Source: JAFALK01 sp042701975
GTDB taxonomy: Bacteria; Pseudomonadota; Gammaproteobacteria; Burkholderiales; Burkholderiaceae_C
NCBI GenBank assembly: GCA_042701975.1
Contig: CP170561.1
Coordinates: 2,170,001-2,234,000 of the forward strand
Length of the DNA stretch: 64,000 nt
Reading direction: 5' to 3'
The notes under the pieces were generated by a model that made no database searches, had not been told where the DNA came from, and saw only the letters and a program-made list of their open reading frames with translations. How positions within the stretch are numbered: the stretch's first letter is position 1; each line of letters begins with the position of its first letter. Positions 7,451-16,675 of this stretch are shown one piece after another. Position numbers and translations under genes: made by a program.

Positions 7451-9322
7451 ATGTTCTGGCTCTCGCTCGACGCCTCCCTCACCCGCATCCGCCCGCAGCG
7501 CGAGCGGCTTTCGCTGCTGCTCGACGGCCTTGTCATTGCGCTGGCCTGGCAGGCCACCTACCTGTTTCGTCTGGGCTTCCGCTACTGGCTGATCGAGCGG
7601 CCGCATTACGACGCTGCCGTGATGGGCGGCCTGGTCGTGCTCTACATGCTGGTGCTGTGGCTGTTCAAGGTACCCAAGGGCATGTGGCGCTTCAGCGGCT
7701 TCGGCGAGATCAAGCGGCTGACGGCGGCCAGCGTGCTTGCCGGATTGATCGGCGCGACGGTGGTGTTGATGCTGCACCTGAGCGGCATTCCGCGTGCCGT
7801 GCTGGCGCTGCATCCGGTCTTCTGCGTGATCGGCCTGTCGATGATGCGCATGGGCTACCGCATGCTCTACGAGCACATGCGTGGTCGGATCAGCGGTGTG
7901 GCGCAGGACACGCATCGCGCGCTGGTGATGGGTGCCGGACAAGCCGGGCGTCTCGCCGTGGCGGGCATCCAGCATCAAGGCTTCACGGTTGTGGGCTGGC
8001 TGGACGACGACGTTGACAAGGCCGGAGCCCGTGTGGCGGGCATCCCGATGCTCGGGCGCCTGGAGGACACGCCTGCGATGGCGCAGTTGCACGGCATCAC
8101 ACATTTGATCGTCGCGATGCCGTCGGCAGGACGAGAGGCGCGGCGTCGCGCGCTGGACATTGCCGGCAGCACCGGACTGCACGTGCTGACGGTGCCGAGC
8201 AGCGAGGAGTTGCTGCACGGACGACGTGTTGATCAGGTCCGAGATATTGAGCCTGAAGATCTGCTGGGCCGCGAACCTGTGCAGCTGGATGAAGGCGGCA
8301 TCAGCGAATGCCTGTCCGGCAAGGTCGTGCTGATCACTGGCGCCGGTGGTTCGATCGGCTCGGAGCTGTGCCGGCAGGTTGCGCGCTATGGCCCGCAGAA
8401 GATCGTGTTGTACGAGCTGTCGGAGTTTGCGCTGTACACGATCGAACAGGAATTGGGCGAGAAGTTCCCGCACATCCCGCTGGTGCGCCTGGTGGGCGAT
8501 GTGAAGGACCTGGAGCACCTGCGCCATGTCTTCGGCAAGTACAAGCCGCAGATCGTGTTCCATGCGGCCGCGTACAAGCATGTGCCGTTGATGGAGGAGG
8601 ATAACGCGTGGGCTTGTGTCCGGAATAACACCTTGGGCACGTATCACGCGTGTCTTGCGGCGGCTGAATCAGGCGTCGAGCGCTTCGTGCTGATCTCGAC
8701 GGACAAGGCGGTGAATCCGACCAATGTGATGGGCGCGAGCAAGCGTGCGGCCGAGCTCGTCATCAGCCACATGGCGGGGCAGGGCCACGCCACGAAATTC
8801 ATGGCGGTGCGGTTTGGCAATGTGCTGGGGTCGAGCGGGAGCGTGATTCCGAAGTTCAAGGAGCAGATTGCGAAGGGCGGGCCGGTGACGGTCACGCATC
8901 CGGACATGACGCGCTACTTCATGACCATCCCCGAGGCTGCGAGGTTGGTGGTGCAGGCGGGGGCGATGGGGGAGTCAGGACAAGTGTTTGTGCTGGATAT
9001 GGGAGAGTCCGTCCGGATCGTCGAACTGGCGAGAGCGATGATCAAGCTGGCGGGGCGCGACGAGCAGGAGATCGAGATCGTGTTCTCCGGCATGCGGCCG
9101 GGCGAGAAGCTCTACGAGGAGTTGCTCAGCGACAGTGACCAAACCTTGCAGACCAAGGTGGGCCGCCTGCTGCTTGCCAAGCTCGATGACACCGCAGCGG
9201 CTCGCAGCGTGGCCCAGTGGCTGACATCGAGCCGGGGCGCGCAGAACAGAGATGCCGATGACAGCGAAGCTCGCAGCCTATTGCGTCAGCTGCTGGGCGA
9301 GGAGTATCGGCGTGCGTCCTGA
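7451..9322 (+). CDS. wbpM: Membrane UDP-N-acetylhexosamine 4,6-dehydratase, WbpM/PglF/CapD-like
   Basis: 623-residue polysaccharide biosynthesis protein. Four N-terminal membrane helices (about residues 15-130) lead to a first Rossmann-like domain (MGAGQAGRLAVAGI) and then the catalytic SDR domain beginning LITGAGGSIGSELCRQVARY. The active-site segment reads STDKAVNPTNVMGASK, with methionine where most SDRs have tyrosine; this altered triad is known from WbpM. The product would be UDP-4-keto-6-deoxy-HexNAc, the expected substrate of the upstream aminotransferase. I use ATG 7451; the frame extends 45 bases further upstream. Confidence 0.9.
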   Translation: MFWLSLDASLTRIRPQRERLSLLLDGLVIALAWQATYLFRLGFRYWLIERPHYDAAVMGGLVVLYMLVLWLFKVPKGMWRFSGFGEIKRLTAASVLAGLIGATVVLMLHLSGIPRAVLALHPVFCVIGLSMMRMGYRMLYEHMRGRISGVAQDTHRALVMGAGQAGRLAVAGIQHQGFTVVGWLDDDVDKAGARVAGIPMLGRLEDTPAMAQLHGITHLIVAMPSAGREARRRALDIAGSTGLHVLTVPSSEELLHGRRVDQVRDIEPEDLLGREPVQLDEGGISECLSGKVVLITGAGGSIGSELCRQVARYGPQKIVLYELSEFALYTIEQELGEKFPHIPLVRLVGDVKDLEHLRHVFGKYKPQIVFHAAAYKHVPLMEEDNAWACVRNNTLGTYHACLAAAESGVERFVLISTDKAVNPTNVMGASKRAAELVISHMAGQGHATKFMAVRFGNVLGSSGSVIPKFKEQIAKGGPVTVTHPDMTRYFMTIPEAARLVVQAGAMGESGQVFVLDMGESVRIVELARAMIKLAGRDEQEIEIVFSGMRPGEKLYEELLSDSDQTLQTKVGRLLLAKLDDTAAARSVAQWLTSSRGAQNRDADDSEARSLLRQLLGEEYRRAS

Positions 9323-10748
9323 AATCGTACGCGGCACGGATTCGGCCGATGACAGCCCCATGAGCGGAGGCGCCCGGAGACTGCAGGGCAGGCGCGAGCT
9401 CGCCAGCCGCATGATTTGGTTTTTCGGCGCAATAGTCGTGGCGCACTTGCCCTTCTGGCTCTTGTCGCAGGTCTATGCGTTGGAGCGGCCGCAACTGAAC
9501 GTGGAGCTGTTCGTTGCCGCTGCCGTGTGTGCATGGCGACCTGCTGCCGGATTGCCGCTGCTGCTGCTGGTGTGGGGCGTTGACGGCTTGGTGAGTCAGT
9601 CCGTGACCTACCGGTTCGCCACATCCATTGCCTTCATGGCGAGTGTCAGATTCGCAGGAGAGCTCGATTGGACTGAACTGCTTTCCACAGGCAGCCTGGT
9701 GGGCGCGGCCTTGTTCTTGGCGGCCTTCTTCGGATCGTGGTGGATGGCGCGGCGCCGGCGGCCGGAATGGCGCCTGACGATTGCTTCGCTGGTTGTGGTG
9801 CTCGTGCTCGATGCATTGAACGGCTCCTCGCGCTTCGCCTTCATCGACCGCCGATTGTTGGCCGTGAACCTGGCTGGTGCACCGAGTCTGACCTTGTACG
9901 CCCAATTCCGGGCGGCGCAGCTGCACCAGCCGCCGACGGTCCTCGGTGTCGAAGAGTCGGTATCGACGAGCCTGGGCTTGCGGGGCTGGGCGCGGAGTCA
10001 CCCAGACCGTAGTATCTGGCTCGTGTTGGTCGAGTCCATGGGAAGGCTGCAGGATGCCGGCCTGCGGCAATACGCGCTGGACGCCATGGCGCAGGCAACG
10101 CAAGGCGGAAATTATCGACTGGAGTCGGCGCGCATGCCCTTCAAAGGGGCGACGACGTCTGGTGAACTCCGGGCGCTCTGTGGTTTGGCCGGCAACTATG
10201 CGGACTTGACGCCTGCGGAAGGCGCCGCCTGCTTGCCGGCTGACCTCGCCCGCATGGGTTGGTCCACAACCGGAATGCATGGTTTTTCAGGTCGGATGTT
10301 CGACCGCAGGGCTTGGTGGCCGACGATCGGGCTGCAGCAATTGCTGTTTGGCAGGGACCTGGGCGACTTGAAGACCTGCGGAGGCGCCTTCAAGGGCGTT
10401 TGCGACGCAGACCTCCTCGGCGCAGCGGCGCGGCGAGTCGCCCAACCCCGACAATTCGTCTACTCGCTGACGCTGAACACTCATTTGCCACTGGATCCCG
10501 TTGCCGTCCCGCCTGACCTGCGGCGAATCTGTCGGCAAGCAGGCGTGACGGAATCCGTGTGTGCACTGACTGCAGCACATGCCGCCGTGCTGAAGACCAT
10601 TGGCAAGCTCGCCGCTGAAATGCCGAATCACCGACCTTTGGTCGTCGTCTTGGGTGATCATGCCCCGCCCTTCGTCGACGCCCGCTCCCGCAGCGCCTTC
10701 GACAACGACATCGTGCCCGTGTTCGTCCTGTGGCCTTCGCCGAGTTGA
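9312..10748 (+). CDS. Membrane alkaline-phosphatase-superfamily (sulfatase/LtaS/OpgB-like) transferase
   Basis: 478-residue protein with hydrophobic helices in the first 160 residues followed by a periplasmic catalytic domain. Metal-site and nucleophile motifs are recognisable: LVLVESMGRL, the threonine region GATTSGELRALCG, and LGDHAPPF near the end. These match phosphoglycerol or phosphoethanolamine transferases and related sulfatase-fold enzymes. It may decorate the glycan with a phospho-substituent. GTG 9312 is chosen because GAGGAG at 9299-9304 is well spaced upstream; ATG 9360 is the alternative. It overlaps the dehydratase gene by 11 bases. Confidence 0.75.
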   Translation: MRPEIVRGTDSADDSPMSGGARRLQGRRELASRMIWFFGAIVVAHLPFWLLSQVYALERPQLNVELFVAAAVCAWRPAAGLPLLLLVWGVDGLVSQSVTYRFATSIAFMASVRFAGELDWTELLSTGSLVGAALFLAAFFGSWWMARRRRPEWRLTIASLVVVLVLDALNGSSRFAFIDRRLLAVNLAGAPSLTLYAQFRAAQLHQPPTVLGVEESVSTSLGLRGWARSHPDRSIWLVLVESMGRLQDAGLRQYALDAMAQATQGGNYRLESARMPFKGATTSGELRALCGLAGNYADLTPAEGAACLPADLARMGWSTTGMHGFSGRMFDRRAWWPTIGLQQLLFGRDLGDLKTCGGAFKGVCDADLLGAAARRVAQPRQFVYSLTLNTHLPLDPVAVPPDLRRICRQAGVTESVCALTAAHAAVLKTIGKLAAEMPNHRPLVVVLGDHAPPFVDARSRSAFDNDIVPVFVLWPSPS

Positions 10749-10896
10749 TGGATGAGGGAGGGGACTGGTGGTCCGCCGAGGTGTTCGTATTCACCGTCGG
10801 CGCTGCGCGTCCGCGTTGTCTCTAAGCGCCAATCTTTTCCGGTGACAATACCGCCGCCTGCTTCGCAGGCTAGATGAGTAACGAGCAGAGGGAAAT

Positions 10897-12333
10897 TTGG
10901 TTGCACAGTTGAATCCGCTGGTGGTCGATCTTGACGGCACGCTGGTCTATACAGACACCTTGCATGAGTCGGCACTGCAATTGCTGCGTGACCGGCCTGC
11001 AAGCACGCTGAAGATCCCGTTCTGGCTGGCCGAGGGCAAGGCGTCAATGAAGCGCAAGATCTCCGCGCTGGCGCAACTCAATCCCGAGACGCTTCCCTAT
11101 AACAAGCCCCTGCTGGATTGGTTGCGAGAGCAGCGCGCAGCCGGGCGCCGGATTGTGCTTTGCACAGCCACGGACCGCTCAATCGCGGAAGGGATTGCCC
11201 GACACCTGGCCGTGTTTGACGAGGTTATAGCCACTGATGGCGAGGTCAACCTCGCCGGACCCAATAAGGCGGCCGAGTTGGTGGCGCGCTTCGGCGACGG
11301 CGGATTTGACTACGCGGGCAATTCGACGGCAGACCTAGCGGTCTGGGAGAAGGCGCGCGAAGCCGTCATCGTCAACGCGTCCGGAGCGCTGCTGGAGAAG
11401 GCGCGCAAGCGCTTCAAGGTCAGCAAGGTGTTTGCCGCGCCGACCCAGGGGCTCAGCGTTTGGCGTCGGGCGCTGCGCCTGCACCAATGGCTCAAGAATC
11501 TCCTGCTCTTCATGCCGCTGCTGGCTGCTCATCAATTGAGCGACGGGCGCGCATGGGGCCTGTTGGGCATTGCATTTCTTGCCTTTAGTCTGTGCGCATC
11601 TTCCGTCTATCTGGCAAACGATTTGCTGGACCTGGAAAGCGACCGTATTCATCCGCGCAAGAGAAACAGGCCGTTCGCCAGTGGCGTGCTGCCGGTCTGG
11701 ATCGGCGTCGCGCTGGCCCCCGTGCTCTTTGTGTGCAGCCTGTTACTGGCGGGCCTGGTCGGTCCAGGCTTCCAAGGCTGGCTGGTTGTCTATTTTGTGC
11801 TGACCTGCGTGTACTCCTGGGTATTGAAGCGCTTGGTACTCATTGATTGCCTGACGCTGGCGATGCTCTATACCTTGCGCGTGCTCGCTGGTGCCGCTGC
11901 AGTCGGTTTGGATCTGTCCTTCTGGTTGCTGGCCTTTTCCGTGTTCCTGTTCCTCTCGCTGGCGTTCGTGAAACGTTATGCTGAACTGGAACTGCAAAGG
12001 GAGAGTGGCCGCAGCAAACTGCACGGCCGCGGCTATCACACCAATGATGCGCCGCTGATCCAAACCATGGGCATCACAGCCGGACAGGCCGCCGTGCTGG
12101 TTCTTGCGCTTTACCTGAATAGCGACGCCGTCACCAAGCTCTACAAGAACCCGGAGATCGTCTGGGGCGCTGTGCCGATCATGCTGTTCTGGATCCACTG
12201 GATGTGGATGCAGGCCCACCGTGGGCAGATGCACGATGATCCGCTGGTGTTTGCGGTGAAGGACCGGACCTCCCTCGTGGCTGGAGCTGCCATTGGCCTG
12301 TTTCTAGCGTTGGGGACGCTTGGGTGGCTATGA
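10897..12333 (+). CDS. HAD phosphatase - UbiA prenyltransferase fusion (decaprenyl-phosphate phosphoribosyltransferase-like)
   Basis: 478-residue fusion. Residues 1 to about 185 are a HAD-type hydrolase with motif I VVDLDGTL (D11, D13) and a later GNSTADLAVW loop. From about 190 a UbiA-family membrane domain begins at RLHQWLKNLLLF, with the Asp-rich motif NDLLDLESD (N241, D242, D245, D249) followed by RIHPRKRNRPFASG and later VKRYAELELQRESGR. These match mycobacterial Rv3806c, which transfers phosphoribose from PRPP to decaprenyl phosphate. The HAD half could remove the 5-phosphate afterwards (inference). The start is TTG 10897 with AGAGGGA upstream. The stop overlaps the next ATG. Confidence 0.85.
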   Translation: MVAQLNPLVVDLDGTLVYTDTLHESALQLLRDRPASTLKIPFWLAEGKASMKRKISALAQLNPETLPYNKPLLDWLREQRAAGRRIVLCTATDRSIAEGIARHLAVFDEVIATDGEVNLAGPNKAAELVARFGDGGFDYAGNSTADLAVWEKAREAVIVNASGALLEKARKRFKVSKVFAAPTQGLSVWRRALRLHQWLKNLLLFMPLLAAHQLSDGRAWGLLGIAFLAFSLCASSVYLANDLLDLESDRIHPRKRNRPFASGVLPVWIGVALAPVLFVCSLLLAGLVGPGFQGWLVVYFVLTCVYSWVLKRLVLIDCLTLAMLYTLRVLAGAAAVGLDLSFWLLAFSVFLFLSLAFVKRYAELELQRESGRSKLHGRGYHTNDAPLIQTMGITAGQAAVLVLALYLNSDAVTKLYKNPEIVWGAVPIMLFWIHWMWMQAHRGQMHDDPLVFAVKDRTSLVAGAAIGLFLALGTLGWL

Positions 12334-13628
12334 CGCCCGTCGCCTCCTGGGGGCGCCTCTCTTTCGCGCCGCACCGCGTTGTGCCTGTTGTTGACCGCGA
12401 TCGTGCGATGGACACGCTGCGCTCAAGTCAGTCGGGTATTGCGCATGGCATGGGCCGCAGCTACGGCGATGCCTGCCTCAACGCGGGTGGCGTCCTGTGG
12501 CGCACGACGGGCTTGGACCGCTTCATTGCCTTTGATCCGGCCACCGGCCTGCTGCGCTGCGAGGCCGGCGTACTGCTGCGCGACATCCAGCAGCTGGTCG
12601 TGCCACAGGGCTGGATGTTGCCCGTCAGTCCGGGCACACAGATGGTCAGCGTGGGCGGGGCCATCGCCAACGACGTGCATGGCAAGAATCACCATGCGGT
12701 CGGCTCGTTTGGGGACCATGTGCGGCGCATTGCGCTGCAGCGCACGGACGGGCGACGGATCGAATGCGGCCCGGATTTGTTGCCCGAGTGGTTTGCGGCC
12801 ACCATCGGCGGCGTCGGGCTGACGGGGCTGATCGTCTGGGCCGAGGTCCAGTTGCGGCCAGTGAAGGGCCCGTGGCTGGATACCGAGACGATCCCGTTCG
12901 ACTCGCTGGACCAGTTCTTTGAACTGAGCGAGAAGTCCGAGCAGGATTGGGAATACACGGTCTCGTGGATCGACTGTCTGGCCGGCGAGCAAGGGCGCGG
13001 GCTCTTCATGCGCGGCAACCACGCGGAGACGGATGCACCGGCGCCGCGCGCCAAGTCGCCGCGCCGGGTGCCCCTCACGCCGCCTGTGTCCCTGGTCAAC
13101 GGGCTGAGCCTGCGGGCTTTCAACGCGGCGTATTTCCGGATGGGGCAATGGCGGGCCGGCAGGCGGCGCGAGCATTACCAGGCGTTCTTCTATCCTTTGG
13201 ACAACCTGCTGGAGTGGAATCGGATCTACGGCCCCCGTGGCTTCTTCCAGTATCAGTGCGTCGTGCCGTTCGACAACGGGGCTCAGGTGACGCGCGACAT
13301 GCTCAGGGAGATCGCCCGGTCCGGAAAGGGATCGTTCCTCGCCGTCCTAAAGACCTTCGGACGCCGTTCCGCGCTGGGCATGCTCAGCTTTGCGCAGCCG
13401 GGCGTGACACTGGCGCTGGATTTTGCGAACACCGGGCCCGAGGTTGAGCAGTTGTTTGTTCGGCTGGACGGTCTGGTGGCCGAGGCCGGCGGTAGGCTGT
13501 ACCTGGCCAAGGATGCGCGCATGCCGCGACCGTTGTTCGAAGCCGGATACCCCAGACTGCAGGAGTTCCTGGCCTATCGAGACTCGGGTATGTCGTCAGA
13601 ACTTTCACGTCGCCTGATGGGCGTTTGA
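12330..13628 (+). CDS. DprE1-like FAD oxidase (decaprenylphosphoryl-ribose 2'-oxidase type)
   Basis: 432-residue VAO-type flavoenzyme. The FAD-binding segment GMGRSYGDACLN (about 40-51) and VGGAIANDVHGKNHH (108-122) are very close to mycobacterial DprE1, which oxidises the 2'-hydroxyl of lipid-linked ribose. The conserved lysine of LYLAKDARM (K394) aligns with DprE1 K418. The cysteine attacked by benzothiazinone drugs (C387 in M. tuberculosis) is alanine here (A362, in GVTLALDFA). It sits directly between the UbiA fusion and the DprE2-like gene. ATG 12330 overlaps the upstream stop; GTG 12324 is an alternative. Confidence 0.88.
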   Translation: MTPVASWGRLSFAPHRVVPVVDRDRAMDTLRSSQSGIAHGMGRSYGDACLNAGGVLWRTTGLDRFIAFDPATGLLRCEAGVLLRDIQQLVVPQGWMLPVSPGTQMVSVGGAIANDVHGKNHHAVGSFGDHVRRIALQRTDGRRIECGPDLLPEWFAATIGGVGLTGLIVWAEVQLRPVKGPWLDTETIPFDSLDQFFELSEKSEQDWEYTVSWIDCLAGEQGRGLFMRGNHAETDAPAPRAKSPRRVPLTPPVSLVNGLSLRAFNAAYFRMGQWRAGRRREHYQAFFYPLDNLLEWNRIYGPRGFFQYQCVVPFDNGAQVTRDMLREIARSGKGSFLAVLKTFGRRSALGMLSFAQPGVTLALDFANTGPEVEQLFVRLDGLVAEAGGRLYLAKDARMPRPLFEAGYPRLQEFLAYRDSGMSSELSRRLMGV

Positions 13629-13662
13629 GTTCTCGTGTTCAAAGGGAAGTGAGACGAGAGAG

Positions 13663-14406
13663 ATGAAGAAGATCGTTATCGTGGGCGCAAGTTCGAGCAT
13701 GGCCGAGCATTGCGCACGCCTCTGGGCCAAGGCCGGTGCCGCGCAGTTCGTGCTGATCGGGCGGAACTTGGCGCGGCTGGAGACCGTCGCGCAGGACCTC
13801 CGGGTGCGTGGCCCTCATGTGGCGGTAGAGGTCCGCAGTGTGGATTTCGAGCTTGCGCAGGACATCGCCGCGCTGGTGAGCGAGATTGCCAGCCAGGGCG
13901 CCATCGACGTCGCCCTGATCGCGCACGGGGCACTGCCGGATCAGGCTCAGTGCCAGGATGAACTCGCGCAGGCTGCGCAAGCGCTGTCCATCAACGGCGT
14001 GTCTCCTGTGCTGTTTGCGGAGGCGTTCGCGGGTGTCATGCAGCGTGCCGGCCGTGGCGCGCTGGCCATCATTGGTTCCGTGGCCGGAGACCGCGGGCGC
14101 AAGTCCAACTATGTCTATGGCGCCGCCAAGGGCATGGTCGATCGCTACGCACAGGGCCTGCAGCACCGCCTGGCGGGCAGCGGCGTTTCAGTCACCCTGA
14201 TCAAGCCGGGGCCCACGGATACGCCGATGACCTCGCATCTCAAGCAGCAGGGGGCGAAGCTGGCCAGTGTCGAATCGGTGGCGCAGGACATCGTGGACGG
14301 CATCGCTGCCGGGCGGGCGCAGGTGTATGCGCCGAAGAAGTGGGCGCTGATCATGGCAGTAATCCGGAGCCTGCCGCGGCCCATCTTCCACAAGATGAAC
14401 ATCTGA
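13663..14406 (+). CDS. DprE2-like short-chain reductase (2'-keto-ribose to arabinose type)
   Basis: 247-residue SDR. The nucleotide-binding loop is GASSSMA (8-14); the catalytic residues are S139 in IIGSVAGDRGR and Y152/K156 in YVYGAAKG. The motif order and the ending SLPRPIFHKMNI closely follow mycobacterial DprE2 (Rv3791), which reduces the 2'-keto intermediate to lipid-linked D-arabinofuranose. It has the same partner next door as in mycobacteria. The atypical cofactor loop (GASSSMA, not GxxxGxG) is shared with DprE2. Function in this lineage is inferred from homology and context. Confidence 0.87.
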   Translation: MKKIVIVGASSSMAEHCARLWAKAGAAQFVLIGRNLARLETVAQDLRVRGPHVAVEVRSVDFELAQDIAALVSEIASQGAIDVALIAHGALPDQAQCQDELAQAAQALSINGVSPVLFAEAFAGVMQRAGRGALAIIGSVAGDRGRKSNYVYGAAKGMVDRYAQGLQHRLAGSGVSVTLIKPGPTDTPMTSHLKQQGAKLASVESVAQDIVDGIAAGRAQVYAPKKWALIMAVIRSLPRPIFHKMNI

Positions 14407-14446
14407 AGCCGCGTTTCCCAACTTTCATTCCTCATTGAGAGCAGTC

Positions 14447-15376
14447 ATGAAAATCGTACTTCCGGGCGGTGCAGGCCTAGTGGGCCAGAACCTCGTTGCC
14501 CGCCTCAAGGACAAAGGCTATCGCGACATCGTCGTGATCGACAAGCATCGCAACAATTTGGAAGTCCTGGCGCGCGTGCAGCCGGAGATCAAGACCGTGC
14601 TGGCCGACCTCGCCGAGCCCGGCGCCTGGCAGCAGGAGTTTGACGGTGCGGACGCCGTGGTGATGCTGCAGGCCCAGATCGGCGGCAACCACCTCGAGGA
14701 GTTCGTGCGCAACAACGTCGAGTCGACACGCCTGATCCTCGATCTGGTGCGCCGCTACAAGATCCCGACGTTGGTGCACATCAGCTCGTCGGTGGTGGAA
14801 TCCGTGGCGGACGATTTCTACACGAACACGAAGAAGGACCAGGAAAAGCTGGTGCTGGACAGCGGCATCACTTGCCCGGTGCTGCGTCCGACATTGATGT
14901 TCGGATGGTTCGACCGCAAGCACCTGGGCTGGCTGTCGCGCTTCATGCAGAAAGTACCGTTCTTCCCGATCCCCGGCCATGGCCGCTATATGCGCCAGCC
15001 GCTGTATTCCGGCGATTTCTGCAACGTGATCATCGCCTGCCTGCAAGGGCGCGTGCGCGAGGGCATCTACAACATCTCGGGGCACGAGAAGGTCGACTAC
15101 ATCGACATCATCCGCGAGATCAAACGTGCCACGCGGTCGCGCACGCCGATCGTTAAGGTGCCCTACAGCGCGTTCTATGCGGCGCTGTGGGTCTGGGGGC
15201 TGTTCGACAAGAACCCGCCATTCACCACCCAACAACTTGCCGCGCTCAGCGCCAAGGACGAGTTCGAGGTGATCGATTGGCCGGGGATCTTCGGCGTCCA
15301 GCGCACGACGTTCCGCGATGCCGTGGAAGAAACATTCAACGACCCGCGTTACGGGCAGGTCGTGCTCGAGTTCTGA
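14447..15376 (+). CDS. NAD-dependent epimerase/dehydratase (atypical extended SDR)
   Basis: 309-residue extended SDR starting MKIVLPGGAGLVGQNLVARL, with the Rossmann GGAGLVG loop. The catalytic region reads LVHISSSVVES then DDFYTNTKKDQEK, with tyrosine and lysines in roughly the expected place. The substrate is not recognisable. Placement between the DprE2-like and FAD oxidoreductase genes suggests work on the same lipid-linked or nucleotide sugar. ATG 14447 is used. An upstream TTG in frame lacks support. Confidence 0.7.
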   Translation: MKIVLPGGAGLVGQNLVARLKDKGYRDIVVIDKHRNNLEVLARVQPEIKTVLADLAEPGAWQQEFDGADAVVMLQAQIGGNHLEEFVRNNVESTRLILDLVRRYKIPTLVHISSSVVESVADDFYTNTKKDQEKLVLDSGITCPVLRPTLMFGWFDRKHLGWLSRFMQKVPFFPIPGHGRYMRQPLYSGDFCNVIIACLQGRVREGIYNISGHEKVDYIDIIREIKRATRSRTPIVKVPYSAFYAALWVWGLFDKNPPFTTQQLAALSAKDEFEVIDWPGIFGVQRTTFRDAVEETFNDPRYGQVVLEF

Positions 15377-15385
15377 GGATCATTC

Positions 15386-16675
15386 ATGACGCAACAACGC
15401 ATTGCGGTGCTGGGCGCCGGGCCGATGGGCCTTGCCGTGGCTTACCAGTTGGCCCTGGACGGGCATCGCCCGGTGGTGTTCGAGGCCGACGACCGGGTGG
15501 GCGGCATGACCGCGACGATGGATTTCGGCGGGCTCGACATCGAGCGCTACTATCACTTCCATTGCACCTCTGACATCGCCTTCCTGCAGATGCTCGATGA
15601 GCTCGGTCTGTCCGACCGCATGCGCTGGGTGGCCACCAAGATGGGCTACTGGTACCAGGGTCGCCTGCAGGCCTGGGGCACACCGATGGCCTTGCTGGGC
15701 TTCAAGGGTCTGAGCCTGGCCGCGAAGATCCGCTCGGGTCTGCACGCCTTCATGTGCATTCGCCGCAACGATTGGAAGCCGCTGGACCACGTCGAGGCCA
15801 CGGGATGGCTGCGCCGCGGCGTCGGCGCGGAAGCGTACGAAGTCCTGTGGAGGAAGCTGTTCGAGCTGAAGTTCTACGACTACGCCGACAAGCTCTCGGC
15901 CGCCTGGATCTGGAGCCGCATCCGCCGCATCGGTCGCTCGCGCTACAACATCTTCAAGGAGAAGCTCGGCTACCTGGACGGCGGATCGTCCACGCTGCTG
16001 CAGGGCATGAAGGCTGCGATCGAGAAGCGCGGTGGCGAGTTCAGGCTCAGCACGCCGGTGCAGAAGGTCGTCATCGAAGATGGCCGCGTGCGCGGGGTCG
16101 AAGTCGCCGGAGGTCTGGAAACCTTTGACAAGGTCATCAGCACCGTGCCGCTGCCCTACGTGAGCCGTCTGATGCCGGACCTGCCTCAGGACATCCTGCA
16201 GCGCTTCCAGGCCTTGAAGAACATCGCGGTGGTGTGTGTCATCGCCAAGCTGCGCAAGCCCGTGACGAACAACTTCTGGCTCAACACCAACGATCCGGAC
16301 ATGGACATCCCCGGTGTGGTCGAGTACACGAACCTGCGCCCGCTCAAGGACCATATCGTCTACGTGCCCTTTTACATGCCGGGCGAGCATCCCAAGTTCG
16401 CCGAAGACAACCAAGTCTTCCTGGAGAAAGTGCGCCGCTACCTCAAGCGCATCAATCCCGCGCTGACGGACGATGACTTCATCGACATGCGTGCCAGCCG
16501 GTATCGCTACGCCCAGCCGATCTGCGATCCGGGCTATCTGGAGCATTTGCCGCCGATGTGTCTGCCCGTTGGGGGGCTGTGGGTGGCCGACACCTCGTAC
16601 TATTACCCCGAGGACCGCGGCATTTCAGAGAGCATCGGCTTTGGCCGGAACATGGCGCGGGACGCGACGGCGTGA
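15386..16675 (+). CDS. FAD-dependent oxidoreductase (amine oxidase / protoporphyrinogen-oxidase-like)
   Basis: 429-residue flavoprotein. The N-terminus RIAVLGAGPMGLAVAYQL is the dinucleotide-binding fold (GxGxxG), followed by EADDRVGGMTAT, the second FAD contact; the C-terminal GLWVADTSYYYPEDRGISES closes the FAD site. It looks like a member of the amine-oxidase superfamily found in polysaccharide clusters; it is related in fold to UDP-galactopyranose mutase but I do not see enough to call it Glf. Its stop overlaps the GtrA start. Substrate unknown. Confidence 0.75.
   Translation: MTQQRIAVLGAGPMGLAVAYQLALDGHRPVVFEADDRVGGMTATMDFGGLDIERYYHFHCTSDIAFLQMLDELGLSDRMRWVATKMGYWYQGRLQAWGTPMALLGFKGLSLAAKIRSGLHAFMCIRRNDWKPLDHVEATGWLRRGVGAEAYEVLWRKLFELKFYDYADKLSAAWIWSRIRRIGRSRYNIFKEKLGYLDGGSSTLLQGMKAAIEKRGGEFRLSTPVQKVVIEDGRVRGVEVAGGLETFDKVISTVPLPYVSRLMPDLPQDILQRFQALKNIAVVCVIAKLRKPVTNNFWLNTNDPDMDIPGVVEYTNLRPLKDHIVYVPFYMPGEHPKFAEDNQVFLEKVRRYLKRINPALTDDDFIDMRASRYRYAQPICDPGYLEHLPPMCLPVGGLWVADTSYYYPEDRGISESIGFGRNMARDATA

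Noticed and set aside
15386..16675. Calling the FAD oxidoreductase a UDP-galactopyranose mutase (Glf)
   Set aside because: The FAD fold fits, but I could not find Glf-specific motifs, so only the broader superfamily is claimed.
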